Positions 51,522 to 60,625 of a DNA stretch of 64,000 bases are shown here, piece after piece (position 1 is the stretch's first letter; each line of letters starts with the position of its first letter). The translations under genes were made by a program, and so were the position numbers. This DNA is from Dyadobacter luteus. Its GTDB lineage: Bacteria > Bacteroidota > Bacteroidia > Cytophagales > Spirosomataceae. A model generated the notes under the pieces. The model searched no databases. It saw nothing but the letters and a program-made list of their open reading frames with translations, and had not been told where the DNA came from. The stretch is from contig NZ_QNUL01000017.1 in the NCBI RefSeq assembly GCF_003383615.1, forward strand, positions 1 through 64,000, given 5' to 3'.

Positions 51522-51929
51522 TTATTGATTGATCTCCTGGCAGAGCTCAATCAATATGCCGTTAGTCGTTTTGGGATTTAGAAAGCAAACCAGCTTATTG
51601 TCTGCCCCCTTCTTAGGAATCTCATTCAAAAAGCTAAAACCTTTTCCTTTCAATCTTTCGATTTCTGAGAGGAGGTCGTTCACCTCGTAGGCTATGTGAT
51701 GAAAACCTTCACCTTTTCTCTCTATAAACTTTGCAATAACACTATCCGGCGCTGTGGCTTCGAGTAATTCGATCTTGGTTTCGTTAACTTTGAAAAAGGA
51801 AGTAGAAACCGCTTCAGAAGCAACTGTCTCTCTTTTGTATGGAAGGATATTGAACAGACGACTGTAGAGTTCCTCGGCCTGAGCCAGGTCTTTCACTGCA
51901 ATTCCGATATGTTCCACATTTTTAAACAT
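51522..51929 (-). CDS. mce: Methylmalonyl-CoA epimerase
   Basis: A 135-residue vicinal-oxygen-chelate enzyme that interconverts the methylmalonyl-CoA epimers, linking propionate to succinyl-CoA. The fold has two beta-alpha-beta units. Metal ligands are visible as H7 (FKNVEHIGIAVKDL), the paired His of GFHHIAYEVND and the terminal E of NGILIELCQE. Length is typical. The neighbouring rsgA lies 9 bases upstream on the same strand, so they are co-transcribed. The mutase genes are not in the window. Confidence 0.93.
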   Translation of the reverse strand: MFKNVEHIGIAVKDLAQAEELYSRLFNILPYKRETVASEAVSTSFFKVNETKIELLEATAPDSVIAKFIERKGEGFHHIAYEVNDLLSEIERLKGKGFSFLNEIPKKGADNKLVCFLNPKTTNGILIELCQEINQ

Positions 51930-51938
51930 GATTGCAGT

Positions 51939-52874
51939 TTACTTCCTGTTATCACCGCCGCCTACCATGCTCAGGTAACTCTCATATCTGCTGAAAGCAA
52001 TTTGTCCTTCCTGTACTGCATCTTTTACTGCGCAGCCAGGCTCATTGATATGCTGGCAATTGTTAAACCGGCATTCATTTAAGAGCTCTCTCATTTCCGG
52101 AAAATAATGACTGATTTCCCCTGGCTTCATATCGGCCAGACCGAGTTCTTTGATACCCGGCGAGTCTATAATGAAAGTATCTTTTTCCAGTTCAAACATT
52201 TCTGCAAACGTGGTAGTATGCACCCCTTTGTTTGCGAAAGTAGAGACTTCCTGTGTTTTAATGGAAAGTCCTGGCGAAATTGTATTCACTAAGGTAGACT
52301 TACCAACTCCCGAATGTCCCGAAAACAACGATACTTTTCCGTGAAGCAAATCCTTCAGTTCCTGTACGCCGTGGTTGTGCAATGCATCCGTAGCCAGACA
52401 AGTATAGCCCAGACTTTCGTATAAATCCATGAGCTGCTGCTGAAAATCACGTATTTCGTCGTTCAACAAATCCTGCTTATTAAATACAATCACACCTGGA
52501 ATCCTGAATGACTCAATAGCCACCAGAAATCTGTCTATAAATCCCAGAGAAGTCCGGGGGAAGATAAGTGTCGCAATTAATATTGCCTGATCAACATTGG
52601 CTGCAAGCAAATGGGCATGGGCGGTTTTATGTACAGAGCTTCTGATTACATAATTGTCACGAGGCAAAATTTCATGAATGATTCCGAAATTCTCAGTTTC
52701 ATTTTCAATTTCGAACATTACATAGTCGCCAACCGCCAGTGGATTGGTAACCTTAAGTCCCAGATTTTTAAATTTCCCTTTCAGCCGGCATTGCCATATA
52801 TGTGCATCACGTGTGTCTCTCACCTCATACCAGGAACCCGTCGACCGTAATACCAATCCTTTTTGTAACTGCAT
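51939..52874 (-). CDS. rsgA: Ribosome small-subunit-dependent GTPase A
   Basis: A 311-residue circularly permuted GTPase that helps mature the 30S subunit. Its order is OB fold (1-70), then G4 (FNKQDLL), G1 (GHSGVGKSTLVN), and G3 (IDSPGIKELGL), the rearranged layout of the family. The C-terminal zinc finger has C-x6-C-x... in CRFNNCQHINEPGC. The start at 52874 gives the usual MQLQKGLVLRSTGSWYEV opening. Downstream mce begins 9 bases after its stop. It is preceded by a 341-base gap without a recognised gene. Confidence 0.96.
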   Translation of the reverse strand: MQLQKGLVLRSTGSWYEVRDTRDAHIWQCRLKGKFKNLGLKVTNPLAVGDYVMFEIENETENFGIIHEILPRDNYVIRSSVHKTAHAHLLAANVDQAILIATLIFPRTSLGFIDRFLVAIESFRIPGVIVFNKQDLLNDEIRDFQQQLMDLYESLGYTCLATDALHNHGVQELKDLLHGKVSLFSGHSGVGKSTLVNTISPGLSIKTQEVSTFANKGVHTTTFAEMFELEKDTFIIDSPGIKELGLADMKPGEISHYFPEMRELLNECRFNNCQHINEPGCAVKDAVQEGQIAFSRYESYLSMVGGGDNRK

Positions 52875-53215
52875 TCTTTCAATTCAATTTTAAGCAATTA
52901 CGAATATAACAGAAGTTTAAGGTTATCAGGAAATACGTAGAAATAAAAAGCATTCTTTACTCCTCCACATAGTAGTTTTCTTCATAGAACTGCCTTTTCT
53001 TACCGGCTTAGAAATCCTGCCTGGCAGGGAGCCAAAACCAGTAAACCGAATCCCCTGAGCTGATTGTTTCGAGTATTTATCATCTCTGAAGTAATCAGTG
53101 CTAAATCGTTTTATTAAGGCAATTATCATATTAAATTTATTATTTATGACATTTATTAAGAAATATTAATAATAGCCGTATATTTAGTAAATGAAAATGC
53201 TTTGCGTAACCGTTT
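52875..53215. other. Divergent intergenic region, AT-rich
   Basis: The 341 bases between rsgA and the ROK gene hold a minus-strand open frame at 52926-53129 (67 codons) of doubtful value. The part 53110-53200 is very AT-rich with repeated atttatta words and contains tatattta (53179-53186), one base off TAnnTTTG, 30 bases ahead of the ROK start; it may be that gene's -7 box. Confidence 0.45.
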
Positions 53216-54442
53216 ATGAACCTAATTGCTGAGGAAGCAAATTCCGTAATAGATATTCGTAAGAATCGTGTCAGGAGCAATCTCTTGCTTCACCTCTACA
53301 ATTCGGGCGACACATCCATCAATAAAATGGCACGTATGTTCCATGCCAGCATCCCGTCCGCAACCGGGATCGTCAATGAACTAATACGGGACGGATGGAT
53401 TGTGGAGACCGGGACGGGCCCTGCAAGAGCAGGACGTCCTCCTGTTTTATATGGCCTGAATCCGAATAAATACCTGACACTGATCATGGATATAAACCGC
53501 CATGATACGCAGTTCATTATTTTCAATCTGCACAATAAGCTTATCACAAAACGAAAAGTTGACATCAGACTGGACGATTCTGCAGAGTTCCTCGAAACAC
53601 TCTTTGAAGCAGCACACGACTTTCTGAGTTTCAACAATATCTCTGTTTCTAATATTTGGGGAATAGGAGTGGCTATGCCAGGACTGATCAACTCGATACA
53701 AGGTATTAATCTCACATATCCCAACCTGACCCCGGGTGGCACTTCACTGTCGGGATACATAGGAGCGCATTTCAATCTGCCTACTTACCTTTTTAATGAT
53801 ACAAAAGCGACAACGATTGGTGAACACCGGTTCGGATTCGCTGTAAATAAATCGCAGGTACTTACCATCAATATCGACTGGGGAGTTGGTTTGGGTATTA
53901 TTGTAAATGGAGAAGTATTTCACGGAACTTCAGGCTTTGCCGGAGAGCTTGGGCATATTCAGGTAAAATCAGACGGCATGTTATGCCATTGCGGAAAAAT
54001 AGGATGCCTTGACACCGTTTCATCGGCGATGGCGCTGATCAGGCAAGCCAAAGAAGAAATACAGAATGGTCGTGCTACTATTTTGTCTCAGATTGTTAAT
54101 AACGATTTGAACAAACTTGACACTTCTCATATCATTGAAGCAGTTCACTCCGGTGACGAATTATCTATTGATCTGTTAAGTGTAGTGGGTACTGAATTAG
54201 GAAAAGGATTGGCTACCGCTGTTCATTTGTTCAATCCGGAAGTGATTATTGTAGGCGGAATGCTGGCAGAAGCGGGTCCGTTTATTTCGAATCCTATTGA
54301 GCATGCCATCAATAAATATTGCCTGTCTGACTTCAAAAATTCACTATCCATTCATATTTCAAAGTTGGGAGCCAATGCCCGTTTACTCGGCACACAGGCT
54401 TATCTCTTTGAACACTTGATCACCAGAGAATTTTCCAACTAA
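53216..54442 (+). CDS. ROK-family transcriptional regulator (NagC/Mlc-like)
   Basis: A 408-residue ROK protein with an N-terminal winged helix (about 15-75; LYNSGDTSINKMARMFHASI, then PSATGIVNELIRDGWIVETG). The sugar domain keeps the zinc/sugar motif GFAGELGHIQV with CHCGKIGCLDT, and the glycine-rich INIDWGVGLGIIVNGEVFHG. The first phosphate-binding motif, normally DxGxT, is degraded (LIMDINRHDTQFI), while the Asp of FNDTKA is present. This fits a sugar-sensing regulator without kinase activity. Related Mlc/NagC proteins sense glucose or GlcNAc-6-phosphate, so control of amino-sugar genes is possible. It is monocistronic. Confidence 0.88.
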   Translation: MNLIAEEANSVIDIRKNRVRSNLLLHLYNSGDTSINKMARMFHASIPSATGIVNELIRDGWIVETGTGPARAGRPPVLYGLNPNKYLTLIMDINRHDTQFIIFNLHNKLITKRKVDIRLDDSAEFLETLFEAAHDFLSFNNISVSNIWGIGVAMPGLINSIQGINLTYPNLTPGGTSLSGYIGAHFNLPTYLFNDTKATTIGEHRFGFAVNKSQVLTINIDWGVGLGIIVNGEVFHGTSGFAGELGHIQVKSDGMLCHCGKIGCLDTVSSAMALIRQAKEEIQNGRATILSQIVNNDLNKLDTSHIIEAVHSGDELSIDLLSVVGTELGKGLATAVHLFNPEVIIVGGMLAEAGPFISNPIEHAINKYCLSDFKNSLSIHISKLGANARLLGTQAYLFEHLITREFSN

Positions 54443-54450
54443 AATATTCA

Positions 54451-54485
54451 AGGCTGATAGCAGTAACCTAACTCTGTTATCAGCC
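54451..54485. terminator. Terminator between convergent ROK and waaA genes
   Basis: Arms aggctgatagca (54451-54462) and tgttatcagcct (54474-54485) pair over 12 bases with one wobble and an 11-base loop. On the plus strand a short T run follows (aacttttttg). The waaA stop codon (54480-54482) falls in the right arm. Confidence 0.75.
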
Positions 54486-55730
54486 TAACTTTTTTGCTAC
54501 TTCCTTCATTACAAGATCCGTTGCCCCCACTCTCTCCTCTACGTAATGCCTGCTTATATTTCCTGCTGCATCGCTTATTTTCGGATTTCTCCATTCCTGA
54601 ATTAATCCTGTTAGCTGAGCCACATCAGCTACCGCAACAGCACCACCTTCAGCGATAAGGTCTTTTGCTTCCTGAAATTTATAATAACCTCTATTTCCGA
54701 ACATCACCGGCAAACCGAATGTAGCTGCTTCCAGAATATTATGGAGACCATTGCCAAAAGATCCTCCGATATAAGCCATTGTTCCATACCTGTAAAGGGA
54801 CGAAAGCATTCCTATATTGTCAATAAACAGATAGTCCGCATCCACATGAATTCCTTTTACAAATTCTGAATAGCGAACAGAACTACCCTTCAACTGATCT
54901 TGCCATTTAGCAATTTCCTCTGTTTTGATTTCATGTGGTGCAATGATCATTTTTATGCGCTGTTTCAAAGCATTAACAGCCGGAATTAACACATGCATAT
55001 CTGACTCCCAGACAGATCCCGCTACAAGGCATGCTTCTCCCTTTACAAAATCAGCTATCTGAGGCAACTCCCGGGCCTGGCCTGCAATCGCAAAAACTCT
55101 GTCGAAACGGGTATCACCTGCTAACGAACAATTCGTAATCTGAATGTGCTGTAACAATTTTACCGATTCTTCATTCTGTACAAAAATATGATCGAAGTAA
55201 CATAGCAGACCTTTGTAGAAACCTCCGTACCATTTGAAGAAAACCTGATCCGGACGAAAAATGGCAGAAAATGAATAGACATACCGATCTCCCGATTTTA
55301 GTTCTTTCAGATAGTTATACCAAAACTCATATTTGATAAAAAAGGTAATTTGCGGATTCACAATCCGTACAAATTCAAGTGCATTTGCTTTGGAATCATG
55401 AGGTAGATAACAGATATAATCCGCGCCATTGTAGTTTTTTCTCACCTCATATCCTGAAGGAGAAAAGAAGGTTAGCAGGATAAAATAGTCAGGATACTGT
55501 GCTCTGAAAGCCTCCATTACAGGCCGCCCCTGCTCAAACTCTCCCAACGAAGCTGCATGAAACCAGGCTACCGGTCTTCCTTTTACAAGTCCTGCAAATG
55601 AATGGTCCAATTCTGAAAGCAAATTTACTCTGCCTTCCACACCCTTGCGGATCTTACTGCTAAATGATGAAGCTATACGCATCCCCAACTGAAGCAGGAG
55701 GATGAAAAACTGATACAAAAATGCTGTCAA
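54480..55730 (-). CDS. waaA: 3-deoxy-D-manno-octulosonic acid (Kdo) transferase
   Basis: A 416-residue inner-membrane glycosyltransferase adding Kdo from CMP-Kdo to lipid A precursors. The N-terminal hydrophobic helix ([20 protein letters not shown]) is followed by the acceptor-binding AWFHAASLGEFEQGRPV, whose E is the likely catalytic base, then FIKYEFWYNYL, GDTRFDRV and the GT-B motif GGSFGNGLHNILEAATFGLP. Length is normal. No ATG is available at the family-typical position: the start is TTG at 55730; an ATG 16 codons on (55682) would remove most of the membrane helix. Transcription is convergent with the ROK gene. Confidence 0.93.
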   Translation of the reverse strand: MTAFLYQFFILLLQLGMRIASSFSSKIRKGVEGRVNLLSELDHSFAGLVKGRPVAWFHAASLGEFEQGRPVMEAFRAQYPDYFILLTFFSPSGYEVRKNYNGADYICYLPHDSKANALEFVRIVNPQITFFIKYEFWYNYLKELKSGDRYVYSFSAIFRPDQVFFKWYGGFYKGLLCYFDHIFVQNEESVKLLQHIQITNCSLAGDTRFDRVFAIAGQARELPQIADFVKGEACLVAGSVWESDMHVLIPAVNALKQRIKMIIAPHEIKTEEIAKWQDQLKGSSVRYSEFVKGIHVDADYLFIDNIGMLSSLYRYGTMAYIGGSFGNGLHNILEAATFGLPVMFGNRGYYKFQEAKDLIAEGGAVAVADVAQLTGLIQEWRNPKISDAAGNISRHYVEERVGATDLVMKEVAKKLG

Positions 55731-55968
55731 TGGGCTGCTGATTTGATGTAACCAAAAAATGAGTGACCTGCATACAGGTGAATTTTTCGGTTAATATGTA
55801 AGTGTTAAACTTTGTAAAGATCAAACGAAGATTTTTATTGTTAACAATAAGAACATAAATGTACAAAAAACCGTTAAACTGGTGTCGGAGCGGTGAGGAT
55901 ATATCAATAATTAGTATATTCACCCTTCCTACTCTGAATTGCTAATAGTCACTGAGATATAGAACCAT

Positions 55969-56730
55969 ATGATTCGTGCCAGACTTTTACTTATTTCATT
56001 AGCCCTGATCGCTGTGTCAATGGATTTGTACGCTCAGCGCAAACCAAAAATTGAAGATAACGAAGACGCTTACAAAACCTTCACTTCTGCCGGACTTACG
56101 ACCAATACAAATTCAGGAATACTGGGTGGGTTTGTTTTCAGGCAATCCTCTGCTTTGTCATCTAAAATGTTCGGAAAAAACCAGTATCGTTATCTGGCCG
56201 TGGAATTGGTTAATGTAAAACATCCGAAAGAACTTGCGGAGCAAAACTTTTCGACCGGTTCCAGATTTGTATACGGCAAGCGAAACTACCTCTTTTCCCT
56301 GAGACCTGAATATGGCCGGGAAATCACACTTTTCAACAGGCATGAAGACGAAGGTATTTCTATCAGTGCCCTTCTTGCAGCAGGACCAACCTTGGGTCTC
56401 GAAAAGGCCTACATGGTACAGTTCCGGAATTCTGACGGGCGTGTAGAGTATCGTCCAATTGATGCATCTAAAGCTAATCCTTATGAAAATGCTGTAGGTG
56501 GCGGCAACTTTTTCCAGGGCTTCGGGCACATTAAGGTAGTACCTGGTGTTCACGTGAAGGCAGCAGTTACTTTTGAACTGAGTGCATTCCGCGAAAGTGT
56601 AACAGGAGTAGAGATCGGTTTTTTGGGTGAAGCCTTTACGCGTAAACCTGAGATAATGCTATTTGCAGATAACAAAAGCTTTTTCACATCAGGGTATCTT
56701 ACGCTGTATTTTGGAAGCAAAAAGAAATAA
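55969..56730 (+). CDS. Exported hypothetical protein, likely outer-membrane barrel
   Basis: A 253-residue exported protein with signal peptide MIRARLLLISLALIAVSMDL (then YAQRKPKIEDNED). The mature part is strand-rich with Gly/Asn turns (GILGGFVFRQSSALSSKMFG; YLFSLRPEYGREITLFNRHE; GISISALLAAGPTLGLEKAY) and ends GYLTLYFGSKKK, which would fit an eight- to ten-strand barrel finishing in an aromatic residue near the C-terminus. No family name can be given. It lies 55 bases ahead of lipA and may be co-transcribed with it. There is no sign of enzyme motifs. Confidence 0.72.
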   Translation: MIRARLLLISLALIAVSMDLYAQRKPKIEDNEDAYKTFTSAGLTTNTNSGILGGFVFRQSSALSSKMFGKNQYRYLAVELVNVKHPKELAEQNFSTGSRFVYGKRNYLFSLRPEYGREITLFNRHEDEGISISALLAAGPTLGLEKAYMVQFRNSDGRVEYRPIDASKANPYENAVGGGNFFQGFGHIKVVPGVHVKAAVTFELSAFRESVTGVEIGFLGEAFTRKPEIMLFADNKSFFTSGYLTLYFGSKKK

Positions 56731-56785
56731 TTTGAAGTACCTAACCGACGTAGACTAATAACCTGTCGTCAGTATTTATATAACC

Positions 56786-57664
56786 ATGATTGAATTACCA
56801 GTTATTCCTTCGGAACGTAAAAAAAGACCCGACTGGCTGAGAGTGAAGCTTCCGGCAGGACCTGAGTTCCGGAAAGTCCGCCAGCTGGTGGATAATTACA
56901 AACTACATACAATATGCGAAAGTGGCAGCTGCCCTAACATGGGTGAATGCTGGGGTGCCGGGACTGCCACATTTATGATATTAGGCAATGTGTGTACGCG
57001 CAGTTGTAGTTTCTGTGCAGTAGCAACGGGGCGCCCTAATGAATATGATGCAGATGAACCACGCCGTGTTGCAGAAGCGATTAAGCTTATGCAGGTGAAA
57101 CATGCTGTACTGACTTCCGTAAACAGAGATGAATTAAAGGACCGCGGAGCGGAGATATGGTATCAAACTGTAGTACAGGTAAAAGAAAATACTCCTGAGA
57201 CAACCATCGAAACTTTAATTCCCGACGTGAAAAACAATTGGGATGCTTTGATCCGTATGATTGAAGGAGGCCAGGAGGTTGTTTCTCACAACATGGAAAC
57301 TGTGGAACGCCTGTACAGAGCAGTACGTCCGCAAGCAAAATATGCGAGAAGTCTTGAACAGATCAAACGTACTAAAGAATACGGACAGCGCACCAAATCC
57401 GGTATCATGCTCGGACTTGGGGAAACACAGGATGAAGTATACAAAGCCATGGATGATCTGGTAGAAAACGGGCTGGATATCCTTACTCTGGGACAATATC
57501 TGCAACCGACAAAAATGCACCACGAAGTAATCGAGTGGATTACACCTGAAATGTTCGATAACTACCGTGAAGAAGGTCTCAGACGCGGACTTAAATATGT
57601 TGAGTCAGGGCCGCTGGTAAGATCCAGCTACCACGCTGAAAGACACGTAAATGTGCCTATCTGA
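56786..57664 (+). CDS. lipA: Lipoyl synthase
   Basis: A 292-residue radical-SAM enzyme inserting two sulfurs into octanoylated domains. Both iron-sulfur sites are visible: the auxiliary cluster in [12 protein letters not shown] (C-x4-C-x5-C) and the radical-SAM cluster in [10 protein letters not shown] (C-x3-C-x2-C). Further family motifs are [32 protein letters not shown], and the C-terminal [10 protein letters not shown], with the conserved final Ser. Length is normal. It follows the exported unknown by 55 bases and ends with a strong hairpin. Confidence 0.97.
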   Translation: MIELPVIPSERKKRPDWLRVKLPAGPEFRKVRQLVDNYKLHTICESGSCPNMGECWGAGTATFMILGNVCTRSCSFCAVATGRPNEYDADEPRRVAEAIKLMQVKHAVLTSVNRDELKDRGAEIWYQTVVQVKENTPETTIETLIPDVKNNWDALIRMIEGGQEVVSHNMETVERLYRAVRPQAKYARSLEQIKRTKEYGQRTKSGIMLGLGETQDEVYKAMDDLVENGLDILTLGQYLQPTKMHHEVIEWITPEMFDNYREEGLRRGLKYVESGPLVRSSYHAERHVNVPI

Positions 57665-57683
57665 TCAATGAAATTTATAGATA

Positions 57684-57717
57684 TAAAGCCTTGCCTCTAC
57701 ACCGAAGCAAGGCTTTA
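57684..57717 (+). terminator. Terminator after lipA
   Basis: Arms taaagccttgc (57684-57694) and gcaaggcttta (57707-57717) are exact 11-base reverse complements with a 12-base loop. A short T tract (tgtttt) follows. Confidence 0.78.
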
Positions 57718-57795
57718 TGTTTTAGCGATTTATCCGACTGCTCAATTTTAAAGATCACACTGATAACTTTTCCAAATATAAAATTTGGTTAATTT

Positions 57796-57882
57796 CTTAA
57801 AAAAATTCAATTTTACACCTCAAACTGTTTGAATGCCCAAGCGGCACTTGGCAGCTTATAACATCTTAAAAATTCAATTTTT
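57796..57882 (+). promoter_or_regulatory. metK leader with direct repeat and hairpin
   Basis: A direct repeat brackets the leader: cttaaaaaaattcaatttta (57796-57815) and cttaaaaattcaattttta from 57865, offset 69 bases, the second copy running into the metK ATG. Between them, ccaag/cttgg (57837-57841 and 57847-57851, extendable with one bulge) can form a hairpin. I see no match to the SAM-I or SAM-II riboswitch consensus. Confidence 0.35.
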
Positions 57883-59163
57883 ATGCCATATTTATTTACC
57901 TCGGAGTCTGTTTCCGAAGGACATCCCGATAAAATTGCAGATCAGATATCAGATGCTTTAATTGACAATTTTCTTGCCTGGGATACTGATAGTAAAGTTG
58001 CTTGCGAAACGCTTGTAACAACAGGACAAGTTGTGTTGGCTGGTGAAGTAAAGACAAATACTTATCTGGATGTACAAAAAATCACACGCGAGGTAATTAA
58101 GAAAATTGGTTACACGAAAAGTGAATATATGTTTGAAGCCAATTCATGTGGCATTCTTTCGGCTATTCATGATCAGAGTGAAGATATAAACCAGGGTGTA
58201 GACCGCGCAGCCGCAGGACAATCTTTCGAAGACAAAGCCAACGCACAGGGTGCCGGTGACCAGGGAATGATGTTCGGATACGCAACCCGCGAAACCGAAA
58301 ACTATATGCCACTTGCTTTGGATCTTGCACACAAGATTCTTCAGGAAATGTCATATATCCGAAACAATGAACCTCAACTGATCTCATACCTTCGTCCTGA
58401 TGCAAAATCTCAGGTTACAATTGAATACAGCGACGACAATGTGCCTTTGCGTATTGATACGATCGTAGTTTCAACTCAACATGACGATTTCGATTCAGAA
58501 GAAAAAATGCTTGCTAAAATCAAAGAGGATGTGATCAACATTGTAATCCCTCGTGTTAAAGCAAAGCTTTCAGCTGAAATTCAGGCATTGTTTACAGATG
58601 ATATTACCCACCACATCAACCCAACGGGCAAGTTCGTAATCGGTGGACCACACGGTGATACAGGTCTTACAGGCCGTAAGATCATCGTAGATACCTACGG
58701 TGGAAAAGGTGCTCACGGTGGCGGTGCGTTCTCAGGTAAAGATCCTTCCAAAGTAGACAGATCTGCTGCTTATGCAACACGTCATATTGCTAAAAACATG
58801 GTTGCTTCGGGGCTTTGCGACGAAGTACTTGTTCAGGTTTCTTACGCGATTGGTGTTGCCAAGCCTTGCGGTCTTTATGTAAACACTTACGGAACAGCAA
58901 AAGTATCTGACCATGACGGTGCTATTGCCGAAAAAATCGGTGAAATTTTCGACATGCGTCCATATGCAATCGAACAAAGATTGAAACTACGTAATCCTAT
59001 CTATTCTGAAACTGCTGCTTATGGCCACATGGGACGTAAGAATGAGATTGTTAAAAAGTCTTTCAGAGCAGCTAACGGAGAAGAAAAGGAAGTAGAGGTA
59101 GAATTGTTTACCTGGGAAAAACTTGATTTCGCAGATCAGATCAAAGCGAAGTTCAGCTTGTAA
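57883..59163 (+). CDS. metK: S-adenosylmethionine synthase
   Basis: A 426-residue cytosolic enzyme making S-adenosylmethionine from methionine and ATP. Motifs are the ATP-binding [32 protein letters not shown], and the phosphate-binding [20 protein letters not shown] with [13 protein letters not shown]. Start and length fit the family, which is usually 380-430. Monocistronic: the strong lipA hairpin is upstream and one at 59190-59217 follows. The codon use is typical of a highly expressed housekeeping gene. The leader carries an unexplained direct repeat. Confidence 0.97.
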   Translation: MPYLFTSESVSEGHPDKIADQISDALIDNFLAWDTDSKVACETLVTTGQVVLAGEVKTNTYLDVQKITREVIKKIGYTKSEYMFEANSCGILSAIHDQSEDINQGVDRAAAGQSFEDKANAQGAGDQGMMFGYATRETENYMPLALDLAHKILQEMSYIRNNEPQLISYLRPDAKSQVTIEYSDDNVPLRIDTIVVSTQHDDFDSEEKMLAKIKEDVINIVIPRVKAKLSAEIQALFTDDITHHINPTGKFVIGGPHGDTGLTGRKIIVDTYGGKGAHGGGAFSGKDPSKVDRSAAYATRHIAKNMVASGLCDEVLVQVSYAIGVAKPCGLYVNTYGTAKVSDHDGAIAEKIGEIFDMRPYAIEQRLKLRNPIYSETAAYGHMGRKNEIVKKSFRAANGEEKEVEVELFTWEKLDFADQIKAKFSL

Positions 59164-59189
59164 GAATTACAGGATATATCTTAATATTG

Positions 59190-59217
59190 AAGAAGGCTGG
59201 CATCCGTCAGCCTTCTT
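59190..59217 (+). terminator. Terminator after metK
   Basis: Arms aagaaggctg (59190-59199) and cagccttctt (59208-59217) are exact 10-base reverse complements with an eight-base loop, followed by a further T run (ttttttt), 26 bases after the stop. Confidence 0.88.
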
Positions 59218-59283
59218 TTTTTATGGCTTTTCCCAGATTTGCATAATATTATTGGGAATTAGTGGCAAATTATAAAATTAGTT

Positions 59284-59314
59284 TTTAGCTGGATTGAATT
59301 AATATATACTTTTA
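59284..59314 (+). promoter_or_regulatory. Candidate promoter of the desaturase gene
   Basis: The -7 element tactttta (59307-59314) is one base off TAnnTTTG, with a -33-like ttta (59284-59287) 19 bases upstream. Transcription would start about 75 bases ahead of the ATG at 59398. Confidence 0.35.
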
Positions 59315-59397
59315 GCTAATAAATTGAAGCATGTACCGTTCCCTAAAGGTTGAAAGGAGAAAATCTTCTTACTGGCTTCTTAAATTTGCCGCCTCTT

Positions 59398-60531
59398 ATG
59401 CAGTATCAGAAGATTAAATTTTCAAATAAGGACAAGTCAGTCTTTTTCCCCGTTCTGCGCCAAAGAATTGACCATCATTTTTCCTCTAACAATATCTGTA
59501 AATCAGGTGGAAAAGGGATTAAGTACAAAGCTTTATTTATGCTAAGTCTTTATCTGATTCCATACGCCCTAATCCTGTCCGGAAATTTTTCTAATATGAT
59601 TAATCTGGCGCTTGCAGTCATCATGGGACTAGGCGTAGCAGGAGTTGGTATGTCTGTGATGCACGATGCCATTCATGGTTCTCTGGCGACTTCAAAACTT
59701 TGGAACAAATTTTTCGGAGCATCTATTTACCTGCTGGGTGGTAATGCGTACAATTGGGAAGTACAACATAACAGGCTTCACCATACCTACACCAACATTC
59801 ACGAGGTAGATGAAGATATTACAGGAAAGTTCCTCCTGCGTTTATCGTTTCAGGAAAAGTACAAATCAATCCACCGCTTTCAGCACATCTACGCTTTCTT
59901 TTTGTACAGCCTGATGACCATATCGTTTCTATGGAAAGACTTTAAGGAGATTTCCTTATTTAATAAAATGGCTGAATCGGGAATGACTAAGCCTTTTCCA
60001 AAGAAAGAACTGGCTACACTCATCATCAGCAAGATAGGTTATGTAATTTTTATATTGGCAATACCTATGTATTTCCTGCCTATCAGTTTCGGACAATGGC
60101 TTCTTGGGTTTCTGGCCATGCATTTCACGTCAGGAATTATTCTAAGTACCGTTTTCCAGATGGCGCACGTGGTGGAAGGAGTACATCAGCCGGAACCTGA
60201 CGAAACAGGCTGTGTAGAAAATGCCTGGGCTGTACACCAGCTTCAGACTACGTCTAATTTCGCTGGAAAAAGCAAACTTTTATCATGGTACATCGGCGGA
60301 TTGGATTACCAGATTGAACATCATTTGTTTCCATCAATTTCGCACGTGCACTATCATGCTATCTCTCCGATAGTGCGAGCTACAGCACTGGAGTTTGGTT
60401 ATGATTACAATGCCAAAAAGAATTTCATTACGGCGCTAGGCTCACACATCCGTATGCTGCGCAGCATGGGTTATCCATTTCCGCCAGCTGTATTTGCACA
60501 ACAACCGGAAGAGGTATCGGTTCCTGCTTAA
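59398..60531 (+). CDS. Membrane fatty acid desaturase
   Basis: A 377-residue di-iron membrane desaturase. Three histidine boxes are present: HDAIHG, HNRLHH and QIEHH (YQIEHHLFPSISHVHYHAIS), with a further H-x-x-x-H, and at least four membrane spans (FMLSLYLIPYALILSG; LGVAGVGMSVMHDAI; VIFILAIPMYFLPI; LLGFLAMHFTSGIILSTVF). The order matches acyl-lipid or acyl-CoA desaturases, for instance linoleoyl-CoA/front-end types. The ATG at 59398 is preferred over a TTG 48 bases earlier. It probably tunes membrane fluidity. It is monocistronic and convergent with the RND pump; the regiospecificity cannot be read from sequence. Confidence 0.92.
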   Translation: MQYQKIKFSNKDKSVFFPVLRQRIDHHFSSNNICKSGGKGIKYKALFMLSLYLIPYALILSGNFSNMINLALAVIMGLGVAGVGMSVMHDAIHGSLATSKLWNKFFGASIYLLGGNAYNWEVQHNRLHHTYTNIHEVDEDITGKFLLRLSFQEKYKSIHRFQHIYAFFLYSLMTISFLWKDFKEISLFNKMAESGMTKPFPKKELATLIISKIGYVIFILAIPMYFLPISFGQWLLGFLAMHFTSGIILSTVFQMAHVVEGVHQPEPDETGCVENAWAVHQLQTTSNFAGKSKLLSWYIGGLDYQIEHHLFPSISHVHYHAISPIVRATALEFGYDYNAKKNFITALGSHIRMLRSMGYPFPPAVFAQQPEEVSVPA

Positions 60532-60567
60532 CAAAAGCGCCAGGAAACTCAAAAACAATATACATCT

Positions 60568-60625
60568 GTATAGCAAAAGAAAGTGAGACAGGCCTACTCA
60601 GCCATCTCACTTTCTTTTGCTATAC
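60568..60625. repeat. 21-bp perfect inverted repeat over the end of the RND permease gene
   Basis: The arms 60568-60588 and 60605-60625 are exact reverse complements over 21 bases, around a 16-base loop (caggcctactcagcca). The right arm is coding sequence for the last residues of the RND permease; its stop (60594-60596) lies in the loop. It can serve as a bidirectional terminator for the convergent genes, although there is no long T tract outside the stem. Confidence 0.85.

Noticed and set aside
52926-53129. Minus-strand 67-codon frame with FTGFGSLPGRISKPVRKG, faintly like an HU protein
   Set aside because: The match covers only a few residues, the rest (KKTTMWRSKECFLFLRIS) is not HU-like, and the frame is in an AT-rich promoter region.
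57738-57882. SAM riboswitch ahead of metK
   Set aside because: No conserved SAM-I, SAM-II or SAM-IV core could be laid onto the leader; the listed repeat and hairpin are different in form.
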